Source: an uncultured Rhodospirillaceae bacterium (GTDB lineage: Bacteria > Pseudomonadota > Alphaproteobacteria > RF32 > CAG-239). From it: a stretch of 12,923 nt of DNA. The first letter of the stretch is position 1. The number at the start of each line of letters is the position of its first letter. The notes under the pieces are model-generated. The model saw only the letters and a list, made by a program, of their open reading frames with translations. It was not told the DNA's origin and ran no database searches. Of this stretch, positions 7,202 to 12,923 are shown in pieces. The position numbers were made by a program, and so were the translations under genes. The DNA lies in assembly GCA_900313185.1 (NCBI GenBank), contig OMQI01000089.1:1-12923 (forward strand), read 5' to 3'.

Positions 7202-9385
7202 TTAAGCTGCCTTTTCAACTGAAGAATTTAATTCTTCCATCACTTCTTTTTTCAGAGTAACATTATCCGATTTTCCGGTTGCAAATACCGGTAATTTATC
7301 ATGATAAAGAATTATTCTCGGCAAATACAATTCGGACATACCGTTGTTTTTTACGTACTCATGCAACAACGAAGATGTTACGTCTCTATTATTGGTAACG
7401 AGTACGATTTGCTCGCCTTTGCTTTCATGAGGAATAGATACGACACCGTAATTATATTCCCCCATACTTTCGGTAGCTGCTATAACCATATCTTGCACGG
7501 CGTTTAACGAAACCATTTCGCCACCGATTTTAGCAAAACGCTTAATACGATCTTTGATGGTGAAGAAACCGATTTCATCCATATCTACCACGTCGCCGGT
7601 ATGATACCAACCGTTTAACGGAGGAACAAGAACACCCGGATTATCTGCCATATAGTAGCCGAGCATAACATTCGGACCTTTGACACATAATTCACCGCCG
7701 CTTTCAATGCCGTCTACCGGTTCGATTCTGTATTGCATTCCCGGTAATAACTTGCCGATGGAGCCGAATTTATTGAAAATACCGTTATTTGCGGTCATCA
7801 CCGGCGAACATTCGGTTGCACCGTATGCTTCCATCATTCTCACGCCGGAGTGTTCCATCCACATATTACGGGTATCCGGTTTAGCTGCTTCACCGCCGGA
7901 ATACATCAAACGAATGTTATGAAAATCATAAGGGTGTGCAATTTTGGCATAACCACGCAAGAACGTGTCGGTACCAATCATTAGGGTAACTCCCAACTCA
8001 TATACTAATTCTGCTACTATACGATAGTGTAACGGAGATGGATATAAGAACAACTTAGCACCTTGAAACAGCGGAAACAGCATACCCACCATCAACCCAA
8101 AGCTGTGGAACATCGGTAGGGCATTGAATAACAAGTCTTTGAATGTGACAGTTTGAATGGCCGCTAATTGATTTACATTGGCAATTAAGTTAGCGTGGCT
8201 GAGTAAAACGGCCTTCGGAGCGCCTTCCGAACCGGAAGTAAACAGAATAACCGCCTTTTTATCTCCGCCTTGTTTATGCGGAACATGCTTTACCTTATAG
8301 CTTAGAAAAGCGCTAATCTTAATCCATAAGGACATATTCTTGGCAATATCTTCCAAATAAACTATTTTCTGTCCGGCTTTTTCCAGTTCTTCAATTGCCG
8401 GCTCAAGTTTACCTTTAATAATGAAAGTCTTTGAGGTTATTACCGTTTTTACCATTGCCGTATGGCACATAGAAACCATATTTTTGGCGCCGACGGAGAA
8501 ATTAATCATAACCGGAGTACGCTCAAAAGCAGATAACCCGAAAAATGTACATACCGTAGCGATGGCGTTCGGCAACAGAACCCCGACATTTTCATCACGG
8601 GTCGTAAACTTTTTAAATGAACGTCCCAAAGCAAAAGCCGCCACGATAATATCTTTATAAGACTTTTTCTTACGGTTGATGTCTTCAATGATGCGTGGAC
8701 GCTTGGAAAACCAACCGGTACGGGAATAAACTTTGGCGGTTTTCATCAATTGGGCAAAAATTGAAATATTCGGATCATAGTTAATTTTAAAGCCCATCTC
8801 ACGTAAGATGATATAAACTTCGTTACTGATATGATCACGTTGACGACGTAATTCATCCTTGAGTTTGAAACTGCGTGGCTTTCCTACATATATACGCATT
8901 TTTGGAAGCGGACGATGAGGAAGCTTACCTTTGGTTTTTGAAAAATATCCGTATTGCGGACCATCAATCCAAACCGGAATAAGAGGAGCTTTTGATTTAT
9001 CCGCTACCAGCCCCGGAGCCTCATATATTTTCATCAAACCGCCGTCATCAGTAATACGTCCTTCGGCGAAAATAACCACCAATCTGTCTTCATCAACGGT
9101 GGCAATTAATTTTTTAATATCGGCAGGTTCAATCGGATTAAATTGCACCACATCGGCTCTTTGCATAAGAAAACGTATCCAATGCCGGCGATATAGGTGA
9201 CCGTTAAGCGCAAACACCGGATTTCCCGGTAAAAACGCAAACAGCAGAATCGGATCCAAGTACGACACATGGTTAACTACAAAAACGCCTTTTTTCGGTA
9301 GTTTGTCGACATCAAATTCAAAAATACACTTAGCTTTCATTAATGTTAAAATACATCTTAAACAAAGTCTGACAAAGTCTCTCAC
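7202..9385 (-). CDS. aas: Aas-type bifunctional 2-acylglycerophospholipid acyltransferase / acyl-ACP synthetase
   Basis: 727 residues from the GTG at 9385, close to the 719 of Escherichia coli Aas. An ATG at 9463 would add 26 residues but has no ribosome binding site and no counterpart in Aas, while the GTG has AAAGG eight bases upstream. Numbered from the GTG, the PlsC-type domain has NHxxxxD at 38-44 and Phe-Ala-Glu-Gly-Arg at 106-110, with Ala replacing the common Pro. The AMP-binding ligase has TSGSEGAPK at 383-391, YGATE at 521-525, HTGD at 595-598 and a C-terminal GK ending at Lys705. Expected role: attach free fatty acids to ACP at the inner membrane and transfer them to lysophospholipid. 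It is a paralogue of the C-terminal two thirds of the fusion at 135-3509 but lacks the LplT transporter. It is divergent from fadL, which suggests joint handling of imported fatty acids. Confidence 0.93.
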   Translation of the reverse strand: MRDFVRLCLRCILTLMKAKCIFEFDVDKLPKKGVFVVNHVSYLDPILLFAFLPGNPVFALNGHLYRRHWIRFLMQRADVVQFNPIEPADIKKLIATVDEDRLVVIFAEGRITDDGGLMKIYEAPGLVADKSKAPLIPVWIDGPQYGYFSKTKGKLPHRPLPKMRIYVGKPRSFKLKDELRRQRDHISNEVYIILREMGFKINYDPNISIFAQLMKTAKVYSRTGWFSKRPRIIEDINRKKKSYKDIIVAAFALGRSFKKFTTRDENVGVLLPNAIATVCTFFGLSAFERTPVMINFSVGAKNMVSMCHTAMVKTVITSKTFIIKGKLEPAIEELEKAGQKIVYLEDIAKNMSLWIKISAFLSYKVKHVPHKQGGDKKAVILFTSGSEGAPKAVLLSHANLIANVNQLAAIQTVTFKDLLFNALPMFHSFGLMVGMLFPLFQGAKLFLYPSPLHYRIVAELVYELGVTLMIGTDTFLRGYAKIAHPYDFHNIRLMYSGGEAAKPDTRNMWMEHSGVRMMEAYGATECSPVMTANNGIFNKFGSIGKLLPGMQYRIEPVDGIESGGELCVKGPNVMLGYYMADNPGVLVPPLNGWYHTGDVVDMDEIGFFTIKDRIKRFAKIGGEMVSLNAVQDMVIAATESMGEYNYGVVSIPHESKGEQIVLVTNNRDVTSSLLHEYVKNNGMSELYLPRIILYHDKLPVFATGKSDNVTLKKEVMEELNSSVEKAA

Positions 9386-9534
9386 GGATTTAACCTTTCT
9401 TATAGTTACATAGTATCCTTTGTTATACCACAGGGTAAAATTTTGTAAACAAAATAACCGCATTAATCAACAAGTCTAAAGCATTCGATAATATATTGAA
9501 ATTGCGTCATTATTTGCAATATATGATAAAAATG

Positions 9535-9563
9535 TTTATAAAAATACAGAAAAAACTTGCCAA
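9535..9563 (-). promoter_or_regulatory. Candidate sigma-70 promoter of the Aas-type gene
   Basis: On the minus strand TTGGCA (9558-9563, five of six consensus bases) is followed after exactly 17 bases by TATAAA (9535-9540, five of six). This is the best-scoring promoter-like pair I saw in the window. Transcription would begin near 9528, giving a leader of about 140 bases to the GTG at 9385, or about 65 to the alternative ATG at 9463. Confidence 0.6.
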
Positions 9564-9582
9564 AATTAAAATATTGTAATAG

Positions 9583-9651
9583 GTTCCCCGAGGGAAACTA
9601 AAGGAGGGTACTCCGGTTTCTCAATTGTAGTAACAGATAAACAGGACTAAT
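9583..9651 (+). promoter_or_regulatory. Structured leader of fadL with a sequestered Shine-Dalgarno-like sequence
   Basis: Two short hairpins share bases and so exclude each other. One pairs TTCCC (9584-9588) with GGGAA (9592-9596). The other pairs GAAAC (9594-9598) with GTTTC (9616-9620) enclosing GGAG (9603-9606) with CTCC (9611-9614). The second hides AAGGAGGG (9601-9608), a near-perfect anti-16S match that has no usable start codon after it. The ribosome binding site that serves fadL is AGGA at 9643-9646. The rest of the gap (9464-9582) is AT-rich with no convincing plus-strand promoter; TATGAT at 9522-9527 has only a distant TTGAAA (20-base spacer). Regulatory role is inferred. Confidence 0.4.
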
Positions 9652-10929
9652 ATGAAAAAAGTTTTATCCTTAACGACAGCAATTACCGCCGTTTTGTTAT
9701 GCAGTAATGCCCAAGCTGCCGGATTCCACTTGAGAGAGCAATCATCAGCTGCTCAAGGTAACGCCTATGCCGGAGCTACTGCCGGCGCAGAAGAAAATTC
9801 ATATGCTTATTATAATGTAGCTGGATTGACCAGACACAAAGGAACTCAGTTTTCCGGTGGAGGCAGCTACATTGCGCCTAAAGCCACTGCTAAGAATGTA
9901 AAAGATCAAAACGGCAATCGTGATGCAGACGTGCAAAATGTAGTGCACGCCGCAATTTCTCCAAACTTTGCCATTTCTCACCAAGTTAACGATAAATTGT
10001 TTTTGGGATTGAGCGGAAACAGTCCGTTTGGTATGATTACCAAATATGATAAAGATTGGGTAGGTTCTGATCACGGAATTACTTCTGACGTAAAAACCGC
10101 AACCATCACTCCAATGGTAGCTTATAAGGCAACCGATAAACTTTCAGTAGGTGCCGGTTTACAAGGACAATTGGTCTGGGCTCACTTAACCAACAGCCAT
10201 CGTCAAAGCGGAACCGAAATTGTAACCGTAGGCGGACACGCTATGGATTTAGGGTATCAGCTCGGTATGTTGTATGAGTTCAACGATGCAACTCGTATGG
10301 GCGTTGGTTATCGTAGCGAGATAAAACACAAAATTAAAGGTAAAATGACGTCATCCGGCAGTGCAGTACCTGGGGCTCAAGGTGCTATGATAGATGCCTT
10401 GATGAATCAGACAATCAGTGCAAAATTGACTACTCCGGCAATGCTGTCTATGGGTGTATACCACGATATTAATACTCGTTTGGCAGTTATGGCCGAGTAT
10501 CAAAGAGTATTCTGGAGTTCTTTCCAAAATTTAACCTTCGTCAGTAAAGACGGTTTTAACAATCCGGCGACACCGGGGTATATTGCTCGTGTTCAGGAAA
10601 AGTGGCGTGATACCAATTTCTATGCTATCGGGGCTAATTATATGCTTGATGAACAGTGGAAATTACGTTTAGGTCTTGCGTATGACCAAGGTGCTGTTCG
10701 TTTGCAACACAGAACCCCACGTATTCCGGATACCGACCGTGTTTGGTATTCTGCCGGTTTAAGCTATCAGTATAACGAACATTTAAGCTTTAATATGGCA
10801 TATACCTATATGTATGCGCATAAGTCACATTTGGACACTTCCCTTACGGGTAATGCGGGTATGAATGCCACGGCAGATTATACTAACTCAATTAAGGTAT
10901 TTGCGTTTGGTTTCAATTACGCATTTTAA
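9652..10929 (+). CDS. fadL: FadL-family outer-membrane long-chain fatty acid / hydrophobic compound transporter
   Basis: 425 residues, close to the length of known FadL proteins. Residues 1-22 are a signal peptide ending Ala-Gln-Ala. The mature chain begins Ala-Gly-Phe-His-Leu-Arg-Glu-Gln-Ser, then Gly-Asn-Ala-Tyr-Ala-Gly, the N-terminal hatch signature of the family. The rest is a 14-strand-type barrel with alternating aromatic positions, ending in Phe. The family takes up long-chain fatty acids or other hydrophobic compounds across the outer membrane by lateral diffusion. The highly conserved NPA motif (mature 33-35) reads Asn-Val-Ala here (precursor 55-57). Start ATG has AGGA five bases upstream. 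The gene is divergent from the Aas-type ligase and closes with its own terminator. Substrate cannot be told from sequence; aromatic hydrocarbons are an alternative. Confidence 0.9.
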   Translation: MKKVLSLTTAITAVLLCSNAQAAGFHLREQSSAAQGNAYAGATAGAEENSYAYYNVAGLTRHKGTQFSGGGSYIAPKATAKNVKDQNGNRDADVQNVVHAAISPNFAISHQVNDKLFLGLSGNSPFGMITKYDKDWVGSDHGITSDVKTATITPMVAYKATDKLSVGAGLQGQLVWAHLTNSHRQSGTEIVTVGGHAMDLGYQLGMLYEFNDATRMGVGYRSEIKHKIKGKMTSSGSAVPGAQGAMIDALMNQTISAKLTTPAMLSMGVYHDINTRLAVMAEYQRVFWSSFQNLTFVSKDGFNNPATPGYIARVQEKWRDTNFYAIGANYMLDEQWKLRLGLAYDQGAVRLQHRTPRIPDTDRVWYSAGLSYQYNEHLSFNMAYTYMYAHKSHLDTSLTGNAGMNATADYTNSIKVFAFGFNYAF

Positions 10930-10946
10930 GGGTTAAAAAAAACGAC

Positions 10947-10978
10947 AACGGCTGTCAGTTATGCACAGCCGTTTTTTT
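10947..10978 (+). terminator. Rho-independent terminator of fadL
   Basis: AACGGCTGT (10947-10955) pairs perfectly with ACAGCCGTT (10965-10973) around a 9-base loop and is followed by an unbroken T run (10972-10978). It begins 17 bases after the fadL stop. Confidence 0.92.
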
Positions 10979-10984
10979 AATTTT

Positions 10985-11091
10985 AAAAAATGCAAAAAAT
11001 GTGTAAAAACAAACAAAAAATGATGATTTTTGCTCAAAAAATGCAAAAAAATGCACATTTTTGTTGTTTTTTTGCAAAAATGAGATATAGA
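10985..11091 (+). promoter_or_regulatory. Phased A/T-tract region upstream of accB (predicted curved DNA, probable promoter region)
   Basis: Ten tracts of five to seven A or T have centres at about 10987, 10996, 11007, 11017, 11029, 11038, 11048, 11060, 11070 and 11078, a mean step close to 10 bp, which is one helical turn. The motif CAAAAAATG recurs. GCAAAAAAA (11043-11051) is also an exact inverted repeat of TTTTTTTGC (11067-11075). A weak promoter pair, TTGTTT (11064-11069) and TATAGA (11086-11091) with a 16-base spacer, sits at the downstream end and would start transcription about 25 bases before accB. A-tracts in phase with the helix are known to bend DNA and can act as UP elements; function here is inferred. 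Confidence 0.5.
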
Positions 11092-11121
11092 TGTTTCTAT
11101 GTTTTGTGAAAGAAAGGAAAA

Positions 11122-11598
11122 ATGATAAAAATGTCAAATTCTATTGATACCAAAATCATCGGCAAATTAGCTGAAATACTCGATAAAAATCAACTTACCG
11201 GTCTTAAATATGAAGATGAAAATTGCAAAATTTCGCTTTCACGTGAAGCTTGCGGAGGATATGTTCCGAGCGTGGCACCGGTAGCAGTGGCGGCACCGGT
11301 AGCTCCGGTTATCCATAACGAGGAAAAAAATGAGGTAGATGAAACCGTTGATTATTCCAACAGCCCGAATGCCGTGAAATCTCCGATGGTGGGTGTGGTT
11401 TATCTTTCCAGTAATCCGGACGCTCCGACTTATGTTAAGCCGGGTGATAATGTTTCCGTTGGTGATACCGTCTGCTTGATTGAAGCTATGAAAACCTTTA
11501 ATCCGGTTAAAGCACATAAAACCGGTAAGGTTACCAAAGTTTTGGTGGAAACCGGTGATCCGGTGGAATATGGGGAACCGCTTGTCATTATTGAATAA
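11122..11598 (+). CDS. accB: Biotin carboxyl carrier protein of acetyl-CoA carboxylase
   Basis: 158 residues. The N-terminal ~45 residues form the usual helical segment, followed by an Ala/Pro/Val-rich flexible linker (~49-64) and the biotinyl domain (~83-158). Biotin is attached to Lys124 in Glu-Ala-Met-Lys-Thr; the residue after the lysine is Thr rather than the frequent Met or Leu. The thumb segment Ser-Ser-Asn-Pro-Asp-Ala-Pro-Thr (96-103) is present, as in AccB but not in other biotin carriers. The protein ferries carboxyl groups between AccC and the carboxyltransferase in the first committed step of fatty acid synthesis. Two candidate starts exist, at 11122 and 11131. GG at 11116-11117 is slightly close to the first and far from the second, so the first is kept with doubt. 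accC follows after 15 bases. Confidence 0.95.
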   Translation: MIKMSNSIDTKIIGKLAEILDKNQLTGLKYEDENCKISLSREACGGYVPSVAPVAVAAPVAPVIHNEEKNEVDETVDYSNSPNAVKSPMVGVVYLSSNPDAPTYVKPGDNVSVGDTVCLIEAMKTFNPVKAHKTGKVTKVLVETGDPVEYGEPLVIIE

Positions 11599-11613
11599 TA
11601 TCTAGGAAACAAT

Positions 11614-12923
11614 ATGTTTGAAAAAATATTAATAGCAAACCGTGGCGAAGTAGCTTTAAGAATTCATCGTGCTTGTCGTGAAATGGGAATTCGCACGGTT
11701 GCAGTGCATTCCGAAGCCGATGCCAATGCTATGCATGTTCGTTTGGCAGATGAGGCTGTTTGCATAGGGCCGGCTCGTTCTGCAGATTCGTATTTGAATA
11801 AGCCGGCAATCATTTCGGCCGCAATTATAACAGGTGCCGATGCCATTCATCCGGGATACGGTTTCTTATCCGAGAATGCCGATTTTGCTGAGATGGTGGA
11901 GAAACACGGTATAACTTTTATCGGCCCGAGTGTTGAACAGATGCGCTTGATGGGTGATAAAATCACCGCACGTAAAGCTGCTAAAGAAGCAGGCTTGCCG
12001 ATTACCGAAGGTTCTCCGGCGCTTGAAACGGTTGAAGACGCCAAACAATGGGCAAATAAAATCGGTTATCCGGTGATTATCAAGGCTAAAGACGGCGGTG
12101 GCGGTAAAGGAATGAAAATTTCATTTAGCGATGAAGATATCGAAGAAGCTTATACGATGGCTAAAGCCGAAGCCAAAGCTGCATTCCCTAGCGATGTGGT
12201 ATATATGGAAAAATATTTGCAACATCCTCGCCACATTGAAATGCAAGTATTGGCTGACAAATACGGCAATGTTGTGCATTTGGGAGAACGTGATTGCTCA
12301 ATTCAACGTAACAATCAAAAGGTGATAGAAGAAAGTCCGTCTCCGGCCTTGAATGAAAATCAGCGCCGTGAAATCGGTGAAATTGTGCGCAAGGCAATTG
12401 CCAAGATAGGTTATTGCAATGCCGGAACTCTGGAATTTTTGTATGAAAACGGCAAATTCTATTTTATGGAAATGAATACCCGTTTGCAAGTGGAACATCC
12501 GGTTACCGAGGCTATTACCGGTATAGATATTGTTAAAGAACAAATTCGTATTGCTTCCGGTGCTCAATTGGGTTATACGCAAGATGATATAAAATTTAAC
12601 GGTCACGCCATAGAGTGTCGTATTAATGCCGAGGATCCGGCAACCTTTGCTCCTTGTCCGGGAAAAATTGAAGAATGGCACGCTCCGGGAGGTTTGGGAG
12701 TGCGTGTAGATTCGGAAATATATTCCGGATATGCAATTCCGCCGTTTTATGATAGTATGATTGCCAAATTGATTGTTCACGCCGGCACTCGTAATGCGGC
12801 TTTGATGCGTTTGCGTCGTGCTTTGGAAGAGTTTGTGATAATGGGAGTTAAAACTACAATCCCGCTTCATCAGGATATTATTGCTCAGCCGGAGTATTTA
12901 GACGGACAATATGACATTCACTG
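11614..12923 (+). CDS. accC: Biotin carboxylase subunit of acetyl-CoA carboxylase, 3' end cut by the window
   Basis: Starts at ATG 11614 with AGGA six bases upstream and stays open to the right edge (436 codons seen; the family is usually about 445-450). The enzyme uses ATP and bicarbonate to carboxylate biotin on AccB. The N-terminal domain opens with Ile-Ala-Asn-Arg-Gly-Glu (7-12) and has His79-Pro-Gly-Tyr-Gly. The ATP-grasp part shows Lys116, Lys158, the glycine loop at 161-166, Glu199-Lys200, His207, Glu274, Glu286, Asn288, Arg290 and Arg336, all matching the catalytic set of Escherichia coli AccC. The ATP-site stretch reads Gln-Arg-Asn-Asn-Gln-Lys (231-236) where E. coli has Gln-Arg-Arg-His-Gln-Lys; Asn at the His place occurs in other bacteria. 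The accB-accC order and 15-base spacing indicate an operon. Confidence 0.96.
   Translation, partial: MFEKILIANRGEVALRIHRACREMGIRTVAVHSEADANAMHVRLADEAVCIGPARSADSYLNKPAIISAAIITGADAIHPGYGFLSENADFAEMVEKHGITFIGPSVEQMRLMGDKITARKAAKEAGLPITEGSPALETVEDAKQWANKIGYPVIIKAKDGGGGKGMKISFSDEDIEEAYTMAKAEAKAAFPSDVVYMEKYLQHPRHIEMQVLADKYGNVVHLGERDCSIQRNNQKVIEESPSPALNENQRREIGEIVRKAIAKIGYCNAGTLEFLYENGKFYFMEMNTRLQVEHPVTEAITGIDIVKEQIRIASGAQLGYTQDDIKFNGHAIECRINAEDPATFAPCPGKIEEWHAPGGLGVRVDSEIYSGYAIPPFYDSMIAKLIVHAGTRNAALMRLRRALEEFVIMGVKTTIPLHQDIIAQPEYLDGQYDIH

Noticed and set aside
9362..9380. Tandem repeat of ACAAAGTCT (two copies, 10-base period)
   Set aside because: Lies in the coding start of the Aas-type gene and encodes similar residues (Phe-Val-Arg-Leu, Cys-Leu-Arg); two short copies are not enough to call a regulatory or mobile repeat.
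135..9385. Recent inverted duplication of the two Aas-type genes that could flip the segment between
   Set aside because: Shared motifs align at protein level, but the DNA differs at many positions even in conserved motifs such as Met-Phe-His-Ser-Phe-Gly, so recombination between them is unlikely.
9386..9463. N-terminal extension of the Aas-type protein from the ATG at 9463
   Set aside because: No ribosome binding site, no counterpart in Escherichia coli Aas or in the fused paralogue, and a better-placed GTG with AAAGG at 9385. Kept open as an alternative start.
11043..11075. Inverted repeat GCAAAAAAA/TTTTTTTGC as a terminator
   Set aside because: The stem is nearly all A:T with a 15-base loop and no U-tract after it on the plus strand. 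The fadL terminator upstream already does this job. Better explained as part of the phased A/T-tract region.
12298..12870. 190-codon open frame on the minus strand inside accC
   Set aside because: Fully antisense to a conserved AccC reading frame; the translation resembles nothing and follows from codon bias of accC.

Overview
The window looks like chromosomal DNA of an AT-rich Gram-negative bacterium, most likely a host-associated alphaproteobacterium. Two outer-membrane proteins end in the terminal phenylalanine typical of beta-barrels, and there is an accB-accC pair, an alpha/proteobacterial-type PhoB and a FadL-family porin. The taxonomic call is an inference from gene content and protein style only. 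No tRNA, rRNA, CRISPR array, insertion sequence or phage gene was seen. No stretch longer than 200 bases lacks a gene.

Layout. Bases 1-115 are the end of a beta-barrel protein gene, followed after 19 bases by a 1124-residue fusion of a lysophospholipid flippase (LplT), a PlsC-type acyltransferase and an acyl-ACP synthetase. A promoter then drives a small secreted protein with 12 cysteines in its mature part, ending at a strong hairpin terminator shared with the convergent minus-strand block. Read in their own direction, the minus-strand genes are an Aas-type acyltransferase/ligase without the LplT part (a paralogue of the fusion), ssb, mnmA, rpe and phoB. A divergent 5' region of about 190-270 bases separates that Aas gene from fadL on the plus strand. 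After the fadL terminator comes a very AT-rich region with A/T-tracts phased at about 10 bp, then accB and accC. accC runs off the right edge, probably about 10 codons short of its end.

How the genes fit together. Lipid handling dominates: FadL can admit fatty acids through the outer membrane, the two Aas-type proteins can activate fatty acids on ACP and re-acylate lysophospholipids, the LplT part can flip lysolipid inward, and AccB/AccC start de novo fatty acid synthesis. This suggests an organism that both makes and recycles or scavenges acyl chains. rpe, phoB, mnmA and ssb are housekeeping or regulatory genes placed between.

The least explained items are the cysteine-rich secreted protein (3577-4068), the phased A/T-tract region before accBC, the structured fadL leader, and an MnmA whose usual second catalytic cysteine is replaced by tyrosine. 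I did not find a convincing new multi-gene defence or mobile system here.
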